A stretch of 64,000 bases of DNA from Pontibaca methylaminivorans (GTDB taxonomy: Bacteria; Pseudomonadota; Alphaproteobacteria; Rhodobacterales; Rhodobacteraceae): assembly GCF_900156525.1 (NCBI RefSeq), contig NZ_FTPS01000001.1, positions 124,001-188,000 of the forward strand, read 5' to 3'. Below, piece by piece: positions 1-8,042 of this stretch. The first letter of the stretch is position 1. Each line of letters begins with the position of its first letter. The notes under the pieces were generated by a model that saw nothing but the letters and a program-made list of their open reading frames with translations, made no database searches and was not told the origin of the DNA. The translations under genes and the position numbers were made by a program.

Positions 1-93
1 CCGCTGGATTAGGCGATTGCGCCCTCCGGCACAACTGTGGAGCGCGGGAGACGACGGGGCAGGGGCAGGCCGGGCGGGGCCGCCCCCGCGCCC

Positions 94-1095
94 TTAGCGC
101 ATCCAGAGCCCCGCGGCACGGATGCGGTTGCGGATCGCCTGTTCACGCGGCGGCAGGCGGTCGCGATCGAACAATCCGCGCACCTTTGCCCCATGGCCCC
201 GATAGACCAGCCGCCGGATCGGCGGATGCGCCTTCAGCAGCTTCTTGAGCCGGTTGGGGGCGGCCACGGTTTCAAGGCACCTGACCACATGGTCGCCCTC
301 GCGCGCGTAAAGCAGCGGGAAATGGCGGTAATGGCAGCTCACCGCGCCATCGAGCAGGCCCGGCGGCAACCGGTCGCGCCCGCCACCCAGCCGGTGGATC
401 ACGAGCGGCAGCGCCACCTGGTCCAGCCACGGATCAAGGCTTTGCCCCGCCAGTTCGACCGGCGGATCGTCTCGGATCGTCCGCGCGTGGTCCAGGAACA
501 GCGCGCCAAAACGGCGCGGGCAGGCGTGGTAGAACCAGCCCGCATTGAAATAGAGATAGCGCCGCCAGTCATCGCGCCGCCGCCCGGGGTCGAGGCTCGT
601 CTCGAAATCGAGCCCGAAACGCTCGAACAGCGCGCGCCAGATGTCCTCGCGGCCGGGCCCGTAGAGCGTCGGCACCGGCCATGTCCCCTCGCAGCGCTGC
701 GAGGCGGAGGGGTGGGCGAAATCGAACGGCACCGCGGCAAGCTCTCCCGTGATCAGCGTATCGCTGTCGAAGAACACGAAGGGCTCGCCCTCGGGAAGCG
801 CGGCAAGCGCCTCGATCTTGTTGCCATGGGGATAGTCCCGCCCGAACACCTGCGAATGAAACGGCAGGATCTCCGCCCCGAGCTGCAGGAGCATGTCGCG
901 CAGATCCGGATCCGAAATGCCCGGATCCCCGTCCCAGAGCGGCCCCGGCTGCGGCACGGCGACGAAAAGCCGGCCGGCAAAGCCCGGGCTGCTGTGACGC
1001 AGCGAGGCCGCAAAAAGCAGCGCCTCGTATTGCAGTCGCCCCTTCTGGGCCACGATCAGGATGTTGAAGGGCCGCGCAGCCCCGGAATTCGTCAT
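94..1095 (-). CDS. Glycosyltransferase-like (nucleotide-diphospho-sugar transferase fold) protein
   Basis: A 333-residue protein with no signal peptide. It begins with a beta strand (NILIVAQKGRLQYEALL) followed by a sequence typical of GT-A folds that scan the surface of sugars or lipids. The segment FVFFDSDTLITGEL carries a DSD motif resembling the DxD that binds a nucleotide-sugar metal ion. Further on, YFNAGWFYHA and LDPWLDQVALPL resemble acceptor-side motifs of family-8-like transferases. The chosen ATG at 1095 is preceded by an AAGGCGGC ribosome site; the reading frame stays open further upstream but without a good ribosome site. The gene reads away from the flavin reductase gene on the same strand, 74 bases apart. 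The donor and acceptor cannot be told from sequence, and the name is a fold-level guess. Confidence 0.75.
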   Translation of the reverse strand: MTNSGAARPFNILIVAQKGRLQYEALLFAASLRHSSPGFAGRLFVAVPQPGPLWDGDPGISDPDLRDMLLQLGAEILPFHSQVFGRDYPHGNKIEALAALPEGEPFVFFDSDTLITGELAAVPFDFAHPSASQRCEGTWPVPTLYGPGREDIWRALFERFGLDFETSLDPGRRRDDWRRYLYFNAGWFYHACPRRFGALFLDHARTIRDDPPVELAGQSLDPWLDQVALPLVIHRLGGGRDRLPPGLLDGAVSCHYRHFPLLYAREGDHVVRCLETVAAPNRLKKLLKAHPPIRRLVYRGHGAKVRGLFDRDRLPPREQAIRNRIRAAGLWMR

Positions 1096-1169
1096 GCCGC
1101 CTTGTCCCGGCCATACCCCGGCCACTCTATCACACACTTGCGCCCCGCCCGCGGGGGCGGAGCCGACGA

Positions 1170-1742
1170 TCACAGGTCGGAAAACCCGCCGTACTGGCCG
1201 CGCTTGAACAGCAGCCCCGACCCCGGATGCACGGTGCAGCGCAGCACATGGCCGACGATGATCGAATGATCCCCGGCTGGATGCACCGCATCGCGGACGC
1301 ATTCGAAACTGGCCAGCGAATCCGACAGGACCGGCTGCCCCTCGGCATTGGTCGTCCAGTCGGCCACGCTGAAATCATGCCCCTTGCGGGCGAAATGGCG
1401 CGCAAGATGCAGCTGATCGTCGCGCATGACGTGAATCGCGTAATGGCGCGCCTGCGCGAACAGCGCGTGGCGGCGCGACCGATAGGCCGCACACCAGAGC
1501 ACGAGCGGCGGATCGAGCGACACCGAGGCGAAGGAATTCGCCGTCATCGCGATCGGTCCGTTTTCGGTCATATGGGTCACGACCGTCACGCCGGTGCCGA
1601 AACAGCCGAGCGCCCGGCGATATTCGGCTTCCGTTTCCGGTCCCGGGACAAAAGTGGTTTCGCCGCTCAAGTCAGATGCCTCGGTGGTTTCCTGCCGGGG
1701 TGCCACGATGCAACCGCTTTGTCCAGAATCCCGGCCGCTCAT
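1170..1742 (-). CDS. Flavin reductase family protein (FMN-binding split barrel)
   Basis: The 190-residue product has the flavin-reductase-like split barrel. After a disordered 35-residue start come GCFGTGVTVVT, MTANSFASVSLDPPLVL and a later GDHSIIVGHV, which are the usual motifs for FMN binding. Family members reduce free FMN or FAD with NAD(P)H, often for a partner monooxygenase. An FAD monooxygenase lies about 5 kb away but not in the same unit, so no partner is assigned. The ATG at 1742 follows a strong GGAGGCGTGGC ribosome site. The 270 bases upstream separate it from a divergent gene pair and probably hold promoters for both; I see no clear -35/-10 pair. Confidence 0.88.
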   Translation of the reverse strand: MSGRDSGQSGCIVAPRQETTEASDLSGETTFVPGPETEAEYRRALGCFGTGVTVVTHMTENGPIAMTANSFASVSLDPPLVLWCAAYRSRRHALFAQARHYAIHVMRDDQLHLARHFARKGHDFSVADWTTNAEGQPVLSDSLASFECVRDAVHPAGDHSIIVGHVLRCTVHPGSGLLFKRGQYGGFSDL

Positions 1743-2012
1743 GCCACGCCTCCCCGCAACCGCATTGCACCGGCCACGGGCGCGGACATGTCCGGCCCCG
1801 ATCCCTCCCGCGGCGATGCAACCGCCGCGCGATCATATGTGCTGACCCCCTTCATGTGCCGCAACATGGTCCCATCAAGGGCCGAGCACAAGCCGCTTGC
1901 GCGGCAAGAGCGCGGCAGAACACCGGGCGGCCGCAGCGCGGGGCTTGCGCAACCCGGCCCTCGCGGCCTATGCCGGTCATGAGGGAAGCTGCGCGGGAGC
2001 CCGGAACCCACC

Positions 2013-2288
2013 ATGAAACCCGGACAGGACACCCATGACCCGAAGGGGCTGATCCGCGAGGCCTATCGCATTCCCGGCATCACCTCCGCACAGTGCCGCA
2101 CGATCTTCATGGACTGGGCGCTCGGCCTGCCCGAGGCACAGGAGCCCCGTGCCTCGCTGCGCGCGCTGCTGGCACGCCACGGCGACGGGGCCCCGGATCA
2201 CCCGATGACGCAGGTGCTGCGCGACGGGCTCGGCGGCAGCATCGCACCGCGCCGCCGCGGCGGCTGGCGCGCGCGCCGCGAGCCGTGA
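2013..2288 (+). CDS. Small conserved-looking protein coupled to a PIN-domain gene
   Basis: A 91-residue soluble protein that I do not recognise. It has a helical middle part (ITSAQCRTIFMDWALGLPE, ALLARHGDGAPDHPMTQVLRDGL) and a basic, arginine-rich tail. No enzyme motif is visible. Its stop codon overlaps the GTG start of the downstream PIN-domain gene (GTGA), so the two are probably co-translated. This layout recalls antitoxin-toxin pairs, but the product lacks an obvious DNA-binding domain and the PIN partner is larger than VapC toxins, so the toxin-antitoxin reading is weak. The start is an ATG preceded by GGAGCCCGGAACCCACC. Confidence 0.75.
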   Translation: MKPGQDTHDPKGLIREAYRIPGITSAQCRTIFMDWALGLPEAQEPRASLRALLARHGDGAPDHPMTQVLRDGLGGSIAPRRRGGWRARREP

Positions 2289-2860
2289 GCCCCGCCCCGC
2301 CGGACGCCCCGCCCCGGATCGTGCTCGACGCCTGCGTGCTCTATCCGACGGTGCTGCGCGAACTGCTCATGGGTGCCGCGGCTCTGGGCTGTTTCGAACC
2401 GCTCTGGTCGGACCGGATCGTTGACGAATGGCTCCATGCCGCGGCCCGGCTCGGCCCGGCGCAGCGGCTCGTCGCCGAAGGCGAGGCCGCGCTCATGCGC
2501 GCCGACTGGCCCGGAGCCGGAATCGCCCCTGACCCCGCAACGCAGGCGCGGCTCTGGCTGCCCGACCCGGGCGACATCCACGTGCTCGCAACCGCGCTTG
2601 CCGGCGCGGCCGACGGCATCCTGACCGCGAACAGCCGCGATTTCCCCATTCGTGTGCTGGCCGGGCACGGGCTTGCCCGCCATGCGCCCGACACCTTCCT
2701 GCTCGACCTCTATCGCGGCGCGCCCGCTCATGTGGAGCCGGTGCTGAAGGCGACGCTCGCCAAGGCGAATCGCCTCTCGGAAACGGGCTGGGACATGCGG
2801 GCGCTGCTCAGGAAGGCCCGCCTGCCGCGCCTCGCCCGCGCTGCCGCCGCCCTGACCTGA
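2285..2860 (+). CDS. PIN domain-containing protein
   Basis: A 191-residue protein starting at a GTG that overlaps the previous stop by four bases. The N-terminal IVLDACVLYPTVLREL has the first PIN acidic residue. WSDRIVDEWL, LPDPGDIHVLATALAG and ILTANSRDFP supply the later conserved Asp/Glu/Asn-type positions, so the metal-dependent ribonuclease site appears intact. The C-terminal helical extension (TFLLDLYRGAPAHVEPVLKA) is longer than in VapC toxins. By recollection this resembles the family that NCBI names after Rhodobacter sphaeroides RSP_2648, but this was not searched. The RNA target is unknown. A 49-base inverted repeat, likely acting as a two-way terminator, lies just downstream between this gene and the convergent protease gene. 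Confidence 0.85.
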   Translation: MSPAPPDAPPRIVLDACVLYPTVLRELLMGAAALGCFEPLWSDRIVDEWLHAAARLGPAQRLVAEGEAALMRADWPGAGIAPDPATQARLWLPDPGDIHVLATALAGAADGILTANSRDFPIRVLAGHGLARHAPDTFLLDLYRGAPAHVEPVLKATLAKANRLSETGWDMRALLRKARLPRLARAAAALT

Positions 2861-2881
2861 CCGCGGGGCACCGGCCCGGGC

Positions 2882-2930
2882 CTTCTTCTGGCGGAAATAT
2901 CCCGGGGAGCGCGAGGGGCAGCGCCCCTCG
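2882..2930. repeat. Intergenic repeat copy 1, with internal hairpin
   Basis: This 49-base block is the reverse complement of 7978-8026 with one mismatch by direct comparison. It contains the perfect stem CGAGGGGC / GCCCCTCG around an AGC loop, next to a segment with CCCGGGGA and GGCGGAAATAT. It sits between two converging genes, as does its partner. That placement suits a bidirectional transcription terminator or a REP-like element. Confidence 0.85.
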
Positions 2931-2949
2931 TCCGATCACGCGGCCACTG

Positions 2950-3651
2950 TCAGGGGCGCCGGTTCCAGCGCTCCTCGATCTGTTCGAGCGCCGTGATGCG
3001 CGCATCGGTGCGCGGATGGCTCATGAGCCAGGCCGGCACCCGCCCGCCGGCATGGCCCGCCATGGCCTCGAGCTTGCGGAACAGGGATTTCTGCGGCGCG
3101 ATGCCGATCCCGGACCGGGTCAGCAGCGCCGCCGCATAGGCATCGGCCTCGTATTCGTCCTGCCGCGACAGGCGCGCCCCGAGCAGCGTCGTGAGCAGCG
3201 CGGCAAGCAGGGCGGCGATGCCCGCGCCGCCAAAGGGCAGGAACCGCCCGAGCACCATCACCAGCGTCGTGCGCAGCGCATTCTGCCCGGAAAAGTCGAT
3301 CATGCGGCGCCGCGCATGGCCAAGCGCCACATGGCCAAGCTCATGGGCAACGACGCTTGCCAGTTCCTCGGCGCTCACCTCGCCCGACAGAAAGCGGCGA
3401 TAGAACCCGCGCGTGATGAAAATCCGCCCGTCCGGCGCGGCAAGCCCGTTCACCGGCTCGATTTCATAGATCAGAACCCGGATCTGCGGCAGGTCCAGAC
3501 TGTCCGCCATGCGGTCGAACAGCCGCGTGAGCCGCGCGTCGAGAAGCGGATTGGAGCGCGCGTCCAGCTCGCGATGCAGCCGCCAGGTGGAAAAGCGATA
3601 CATCACCAGCGCGTAGATGACGGCAAGAAGGACGGGCGAGAACCGGAGCAT
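2950..3651 (-). CDS. M48 family zinc metalloprotease
   Basis: A 233-residue protein with one N-terminal membrane segment (MLRFSPVLLAVIYALVMY). The zinc motif HELGH (in VVAHELGHVALGH, near residue 104) and a third ligand in DEYEADAYAAALL make the M48 site complete. A central hydrophobic stretch (FGGAGIAALLAALLTTLLG) could be a further membrane or hairpin segment. The closing SHPRTDARITALEQI is also typical of M48/HtpX-like proteases. The catalytic domain probably faces the periplasm or the membrane surface. The gene follows the VWA gene on the same strand by 42 bases and may be the last gene of the MoxR/VWA unit. Its ribosome site is weak. Confidence 0.92.
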   Translation of the reverse strand: MLRFSPVLLAVIYALVMYRFSTWRLHRELDARSNPLLDARLTRLFDRMADSLDLPQIRVLIYEIEPVNGLAAPDGRIFITRGFYRRFLSGEVSAEELASVVAHELGHVALGHARRRMIDFSGQNALRTTLVMVLGRFLPFGGAGIAALLAALLTTLLGARLSRQDEYEADAYAAALLTRSGIGIAPQKSLFRKLEAMAGHAGGRVPAWLMSHPRTDARITALEQIEERWNRRP

Positions 3652-3693
3652 GTCGTCGATATGGCGGCAGGCGGGCCCCGGCGCAAGCGCGAC

Positions 3694-4878
3694 CTAGCCG
3701 CGCAGCAGATCCATGCCGCGCCCGATTCCCTCCAGCGTCATCGGCACCATGCGCCCGTCGAAGATCTCGCGGATCATGCCGATCGAATGGGTGTGCCCCC
3801 AATAGGCCTCGGGCACCGGGTTGATCCAGAGATTGGCGGCCCATTGCTCGCGGGCGCGGCGCAGCCAGACATGGCCGGCCTCGGGATTCCAGTGCTCGTT
3901 CGCGCCGCCCGGATAGGCGATCTCGTAGGGGCTCATGCTCGCGTCGCCGACGAAGATGCAGCGATAATCGGGCCCGTAGCTGTGCAGCACGTCGAGCGTC
4001 GGCGTCTGTTCCTCCCAGCGGCGGCGGTTGTCGCGCCAGACGCCCTCGTAAAGGCAATTGTGGAAATAGTAGTGCTCGAGATGCTTGAAGGTGCCCCGCG
4101 CGGCCGAGAACAGCTCCTCCACCACCTGCACATGGTCGTCCATGCTCCCGCCCACGTCGAGGAACAGCAGCACCTTCACCGCGTTGCGCCGCTCCGGGCG
4201 CGTCTGCACGTCGAGATAGCCGTGCTCGGCCGTGGCGCGCACCGTGCCGTCAAGGTCAAGCTCCCGCGCCGCGCCGTCGCGGGCCCAGTGGCGCAGCCGC
4301 TTCAGCGCCACCTTGATGTTGCGCGTGCCGAGTTCCAGCCGGTCGTCGAGATCGCGGAACTCGCGCCGGTCCCAGACCTTGACCGCGCGGCGGTGACGGC
4401 TTTCGGCCTGGCCGATGCGCACGCCTTCGGGATTGTAGCCGTAGGCCCCGAAGGGCGAAGTGCCGGCGGTGCCGATCCACTTGCTGCCGCCCTGGTGGCG
4501 CCCCTGCTGTTCCTTCAGCCGCTCGCGCAGCGTCTCCATCAGCCGGTCGAAGCCGCCGAGCGCCTCGATCTCGGCCTTTTCCTCGTCGCTCAGGTGCTTT
4601 TCGGCAAGCTTGGCAAGCCATTCGGCCGGAATGTCCACGGCCTCGAGCACCTGCTCAGTGCTGATCTGTTCAAGCCCCTCGAAGCTTTGGGCAAAGGCGC
4701 GGTCGAAACGGTCGATGTGGCGTTCGTCCTTCACCATGGAGGCGCGCGCGAGGTAATAGAACCCCTCGACATCATAGAGCACGAGCCCCGCCTTCATCGC
4801 CTCGAGAAAGCCGAGATATTCGCGCAGGGAGACCGGCACCCCCGCCGCGCGCAGATTTTCGAAGAATGAAAGGAACAT
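3694..4878 (-). CDS. VWA domain-containing CoxE-like protein
   Basis: A 394-residue soluble protein. The N-terminal half is helical (FFENLRAAGVPVSLREYLGF) and is followed by a charged linker. The C-terminal half is a von Willebrand A domain with the metal-site variant DVGGSMDD (LLFLDVGGSMD), then HYYFHNCLYE and IFVGDASMSPYEI. Such proteins pair with MoxR-type AAA+ ATPases, as in CoxD/CoxE, and are thought to help mature or remodel a protein complex. Here a MoxR ATPase gene lies just upstream in the same direction, with a 55-aa membrane protein gene nine bases before this gene. The client is not visible in the window. Confidence 0.9.
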   Translation of the reverse strand: MFLSFFENLRAAGVPVSLREYLGFLEAMKAGLVLYDVEGFYYLARASMVKDERHIDRFDRAFAQSFEGLEQISTEQVLEAVDIPAEWLAKLAEKHLSDEEKAEIEALGGFDRLMETLRERLKEQQGRHQGGSKWIGTAGTSPFGAYGYNPEGVRIGQAESRHRRAVKVWDRREFRDLDDRLELGTRNIKVALKRLRHWARDGAARELDLDGTVRATAEHGYLDVQTRPERRNAVKVLLFLDVGGSMDDHVQVVEELFSAARGTFKHLEHYYFHNCLYEGVWRDNRRRWEEQTPTLDVLHSYGPDYRCIFVGDASMSPYEIAYPGGANEHWNPEAGHVWLRRAREQWAANLWINPVPEAYWGHTHSIGMIREIFDGRMVPMTLEGIGRGMDLLRG

Positions 4879-4887
4879 CGCTTCGGA

Positions 4888-5055
4888 TCAGATCAGGAAA
4901 CGGTCGATCACGAGCGCGACGATCATTCCCAGGATCATGAAGGCCAGCCCGTAGCCGGCCGCATATTGCGCCATGTCGAGCCGGTTTCCCCCGCGCCGGC
5001 GCGCGGTGACGCCGCCGATGAGGGCGCCGATTGCTGTGAACACGATGACGATCAT
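4888..5055 (-). CDS. 55-aa two-helix membrane protein between MoxR and VWA genes
   Basis: The reading frame runs from ATG at 5055 to TGA at 4888 and encodes 55 residues. Two hydrophobic helices (MIVIVFTAIGALIGGV and YGLAFMILGMIVALVI) flank a basic loop, ARRRGGNRLDM, which suggests that the loop is cytoplasmic. The ribosome site AAGGAGAGACC is strong and well spaced. The gene ends nine bases before the VWA gene, which indicates co-expression. It is below the usual length cut-off and easy to miss. No family is recognised. A role as membrane anchor or partner of the MoxR-VWA pair is inference from position. Confidence 0.75.
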   Translation of the reverse strand: MIVIVFTAIGALIGGVTARRRGGNRLDMAQYAAGYGLAFMILGMIVALVIDRFLI

Positions 5056-5201
5056 GGTCTCTCCTTGCCCGGCCTGCGGAAGGGGCTGCGTCCCGGCCGT
5101 TCCGGGGTCCGATGCCTAGACCGCGCGCCCCGACCTGTCCAGCGCGCTTGTCCCGCGAAGGCGCGCGCCCTGTTTCGATCCCTGTTCCGGTCCGCGCCCG
5201 G

Positions 5202-6047
5202 TCAGCGGCGGCCTGCGCCGCGGGCCATGAAGGCGAGGCGTTCGAAAAGATGCACGTCCTGTTCGTTCTTCAGCAGCGCACCATGCAGGCGGGGCAGGGC
5301 GCCCCCGCTGGTCGCGCGCAGATCCTCGGGCCCCAGATCCTCGGCCAGCAGCAGTTTCAGCCAGTCGAGCACTTCCGAGGTCGAGGGTTTCTTCTTCAGC
5401 CCGGGCTGTTCGCGGATTTCATAGAATTGCGTCAGCGCCGCGGTCAGCAGGGCGTCCTTGATGTCGGGGTGGTGCACCTCGACGATGCGGCGCAGGGTCG
5501 CCTCGTCGGGGAAGCGGATATAGTGGAAGAAACAGCGCCGCAGGAAGGCGTCCGGCAGTTCCTTTTCGTTGTTCGAGGTGATGATGACGATCGGGCGGTG
5601 GCGGGCGCGGATGGTCTCGCCGGTCTCGTAGACGTGGAATTCCATCCGGTCGAGCTCCTGCAGGAGGTCGTTCGGAAACTCGATATCGGCCTTGTCGATC
5701 TCGTCGATCAGCAGCACGACCTTGGTTTCAGCCTCGAACGCCTGCCAGAGCTTGCCCTTGCGGATGTAATTCGCGACGTCATGCACCCGGGCATCGCCGA
5801 GCTGGCTGTCGCGCAGCCGCGATACCGCGTCATATTCGTAAAGCCCCTGCTGGGCGCGGGTGGTGGACTTGATGTTCCACTCGATCAGCGGCAGGCCGAG
5901 CGCGCCCGCGACCTGCACCGCGAGTTCGGTCTTGCCCGTGCCCGGCTCGCCCTTGACCAGCAGCGGACGCTCCAGCGTCACCGCCGCATTCACCCCGACA
6001 AGCAGATCGTCGGTCGCGACATATTCCGCGGTTCCCTCGAATTTCAT
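5202..6047 (-). CDS. MoxR family AAA+ ATPase
   Basis: A 281-residue AAA+ protein. Walker A is GEPGTGKTEL (near residue 34), Walker B is LLIDEIDKAD, sensor 1 is IIITSNNEKELPDAFLRR, and the C-terminal lid is short. MoxR ATPases act as chaperones, usually with a VWA-domain partner, in assembling metal or cofactor enzymes. The VWA partner gene lies downstream in the same direction with only a 146-base gap and a small membrane-protein gene between. Upstream, the gene diverges from dksA and shares a 197-base promoter region with it. Confidence 0.93.
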   Translation of the reverse strand: MKFEGTAEYVATDDLLVGVNAAVTLERPLLVKGEPGTGKTELAVQVAGALGLPLIEWNIKSTTRAQQGLYEYDAVSRLRDSQLGDARVHDVANYIRKGKLWQAFEAETKVVLLIDEIDKADIEFPNDLLQELDRMEFHVYETGETIRARHRPIVIITSNNEKELPDAFLRRCFFHYIRFPDEATLRRIVEVHHPDIKDALLTAALTQFYEIREQPGLKKKPSTSEVLDWLKLLLAEDLGPEDLRATSGGALPRLHGALLKNEQDVHLFERLAFMARGAGRR

Positions 6048-6190
6048 CCTGTGCAGACCTCTTGGCTGATTGCATCATGCGGCATATGCGGGGCGGCCTG
6101 CCGCTGCGGGCGGGGCCCGGCCCCTGCGGCCGGATTGTGTAGTGACAACCGAACGTCCCTCGGATAGATGCTGCGCCAGAGTAACGCCAG

Positions 6191-6220
6191 TTGACTTGAA
6201 TAAACCCTGTGCCGGATATT
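6191..6220 (+). promoter_or_regulatory. Putative sigma-70-type promoter of dksA
   Basis: TTGACT at 6191-6196 and GATATT at 6215-6220 are separated by 18 bases, and the dksA ATG is 25 bases beyond the -10. This supports the ATG at 6245 rather than the GTG at 6209, which would lie inside the promoter. The match to consensus is moderate and the assignment is inference. Confidence 0.4.
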
Positions 6221-6244
6221 TCCCGCGAGGTCAAAGAGGCTCGA

Positions 6245-6667
6245 ATGAAGCAGGACGTTTTCCTGTCGGATGATTATCGCCCGGCTGAGGATGAACCTTT
6301 CATGAACGAACGACAGACCGAGTATTTTCGCCGCAAGCTGCTGGCCTGGAAGCAGGAGCTCCTGGCCGGGAGCCGCGATACCATCGCCGGGCTGCAGGAC
6401 GGAACGCGCAACATCCCCGACATCGCCGACCGCGCCTCGGAAGAGACCGACCGCGCGCTTGAATTGCGCACCCGGGACCGGCAGCGCAAGCTCGTGACCA
6501 AGATCGACGAAGCGCTGAAGCGGATCGAGGAAGGCGAATACGGCTATTGCGAGATGACCGGGGACCGGATTTCGCTCAAGCGCCTCGATGCGCGGCCGAT
6601 CGCGACCATGACGCTCGAGGCGCAGGAACGTCACGAGCGCCGCGAAAAGGTGCATCGCGACGACTGA
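6245..6667 (+). CDS. dksA: RNA polymerase-binding transcription factor DksA
   Basis: A 140-residue DksA that binds the RNA polymerase secondary channel and works with ppGpp to control rRNA and amino-acid promoters. The coiled-coil arms are visible from MNERQTEYFRRKLLAW to RKLVTKIDEALKRIEEGEYG, with the DxxDxA-type tip IPDIADRASEE. The C-terminal globular part reads YCEMTGDRISLKRLDARP and MTLEAQERHERRE. Only one of the four zinc-binding cysteines of E. coli DksA remains, so this is a zinc-free form like the one described in Rhodobacter sphaeroides. An AGAGG ribosome site precedes the ATG. It is divergent from the MoxR gene, and the FAD monooxygenase follows 107 bases later. Confidence 0.95.
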   Translation: MKQDVFLSDDYRPAEDEPFMNERQTEYFRRKLLAWKQELLAGSRDTIAGLQDGTRNIPDIADRASEETDRALELRTRDRQRKLVTKIDEALKRIEEGEYGYCEMTGDRISLKRLDARPIATMTLEAQERHERREKVHRDD

Positions 6668-6774
6668 GCGTCCTTCCCGACGGGCGGACCGGGCGGGAGC
6701 ATCGGATGCAAGGCGGGTCCGCACGGCGCGTCTGCGGAACACCGGGGCGACCGCCTGACGACGGGGCAGGACCA

Positions 6775-7962
6775 GTGACGCTGTCGGACTTCAAGGTGAT
6801 CGTCATCGGCGCCGGGATCGGCGGGCTGGCTGCGGCGCTTGCGCTGCGGGCGCGGGGTGCGGATGTCACGGTCTGCGAACAGGCGCCCGCGATCACCGAG
6901 GTGGGCGCGGGGCTGCAGGTCACGCCGAACGGGCTTGCGGTGTTGCGGGCGCTCGGCCTCGAGGCCGCGCTTTCGCGCGATGCGGTGCAGGCCGCGGCGG
7001 TGGTGCTGCGCGACCATTCGGACGGGGCCGAGGTGCTGCGGCTCGATCTTGCGCGTCTTGCGGCCGGGCAGCGTTACTGTTTCATCCACCGCGCTGACCT
7101 GATCGGGTGTCTTGCCGATGCCGCCCGCGCCGCCGGGGTCCGCATCCTGACCGGCCGGCGGGCCGAAACGGTCGCCCCCGGCCTGCGCCCCGACGTGACC
7201 TTTGCGGACGGGGCGCGCATGGAAGCAGACCTCGTGGTCGGGGCCGACGGGCTGCATTCACGCGCGCGCCGCGCGCTCGGCGAAGCGGGGCGCCCGTTCT
7301 TTACCGGGCAGGTGGCCTGGCGGGCGACGGTCGATGTGGATGGCGACATTGCGCCCGAAGCGAGCGTTTTCATGGGGCCGGGGCGCCATCTCGTGACCTA
7401 TCCGCTGCGCGGCGGACGCATGATCAACCTTGTCGCGGTGCAGGAGCGCGCGGGCTGGACCGCGGAAGGATGGCACCACGAGGGCCGGGCGGACGATCTG
7501 CGCGCGGCATTTGCGGATTTCGGCGGTGCGGCGGCGGGGCTGCTTGCGCGGGTCGGACCGGTCGGCATCTGGGGGCTGTATCGTCACGATGTCGCGGATT
7601 GCTGGCAGCGGGACGGGGTTGCGATCCTGGGCGATGCGGCGCACCCGACCCTGCCGTTCATGGCGCAGGGCGCCAATCTCGCGCTCGAGGATGCCTGGGT
7701 GCTGGCGGATTGCCTTGCGGGGGCGGGCCGGCGCGACGAGGGACTCGCGGCCTATCAGCAGCGCCGTGCGGCGCGGGCGCGCCGCGTTGTGGCCGCGGCC
7801 GGGGGGAACGCCTGGAAATACCACCTGCGCCCGCCGCTGCGCGGGGCCGCACATCTCGCGCTGCGGGTCGGCGGTCGGATCGCGCCCGGCCGCATGGTCC
7901 GGCAGTTCGACTGGATCTACGGGCACGACGTGACCGCGGGCGGGGGGCGAGGCCGGGGGTGA
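6775..7962 (+). CDS. FAD-dependent monooxygenase (aromatic hydroxylase type)
   Basis: A 395-residue class A flavoprotein monooxygenase. The Rossmann motif VIGAGIGGLAAALALRARGA is at the N-terminus. The DG motif lies in VVGADGLHSRARR, and the GD motif VAILGDAAHPTLPFMAQGA precedes the helix LALEDAWVLADCL. The architecture matches salicylate and 3-hydroxybenzoate hydroxylases, which use NAD(P)H and O2, but the substrate cannot be inferred. The GTG start is preferred because it places the Rossmann strand at residue 7 and follows a GGGGCAGG ribosome site; an ATG at 6706 would add an unlikely 23-residue extension. The 3' end faces pgk across a copy of the 49-base inverted repeat. Confidence 0.88.
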   Translation: MTLSDFKVIVIGAGIGGLAAALALRARGADVTVCEQAPAITEVGAGLQVTPNGLAVLRALGLEAALSRDAVQAAAVVLRDHSDGAEVLRLDLARLAAGQRYCFIHRADLIGCLADAARAAGVRILTGRRAETVAPGLRPDVTFADGARMEADLVVGADGLHSRARRALGEAGRPFFTGQVAWRATVDVDGDIAPEASVFMGPGRHLVTYPLRGGRMINLVAVQERAGWTAEGWHHEGRADDLRAAFADFGGAAAGLLARVGPVGIWGLYRHDVADCWQRDGVAILGDAAHPTLPFMAQGANLALEDAWVLADCLAGAGRRDEGLAAYQQRRAARARRVVAAAGGNAWKYHLRPPLRGAAHLALRVGGRIAPGRMVRQFDWIYGHDVTAGGGRGRG

Positions 7963-7977
7963 AGCCGGCCGTGCGGG

Positions 7978-8026
7978 CGAGGGGCGCTGCCCCTCGCGCT
8001 CCCCGGGATATTTCTGCCAGAAGAAG
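7978..8026. repeat. Intergenic repeat copy 2, inverted relative to copy 1
   Basis: Reads as the reverse complement of 2882-2930 with a single difference (TTTCTGCC against TTTCCGCC). The stem CGAGGGGC / GCCCCTCG is conserved. It occupies the gap between the converging FAD monooxygenase and pgk genes, mirroring the placement of copy 1 between converging genes, which suggests a shared terminator-like role. Confidence 0.85.
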
Positions 8027-8042
8027 AACCGGGCGGGCGCGG

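Noticed and set aside
71-88. GGGCGG-GG-CCGCCC hairpin as a terminator
   Set aside because: No T-run on either side, and simple GC-rich palindromes are common in this sequence.
37-1269. Long plus-strand frame opposite the glycosyltransferase-like gene
   Set aside because: It is a shadow of the minus-strand gene, with arginine- and proline-rich low-complexity translation and no domain motifs.
2013-2860. Type II toxin-antitoxin pair (small protein plus PIN)
   Set aside because: The PIN protein is longer than VapC toxins and the small protein lacks a DNA-binding fold, so the overlap alone is not enough.
3016-4869. 617-codon plus-strand frame opposite the protease and VWA genes
   Set aside because: The opposite strand carries clear HELGH and VWA motifs; this frame only reflects high GC codon bias.
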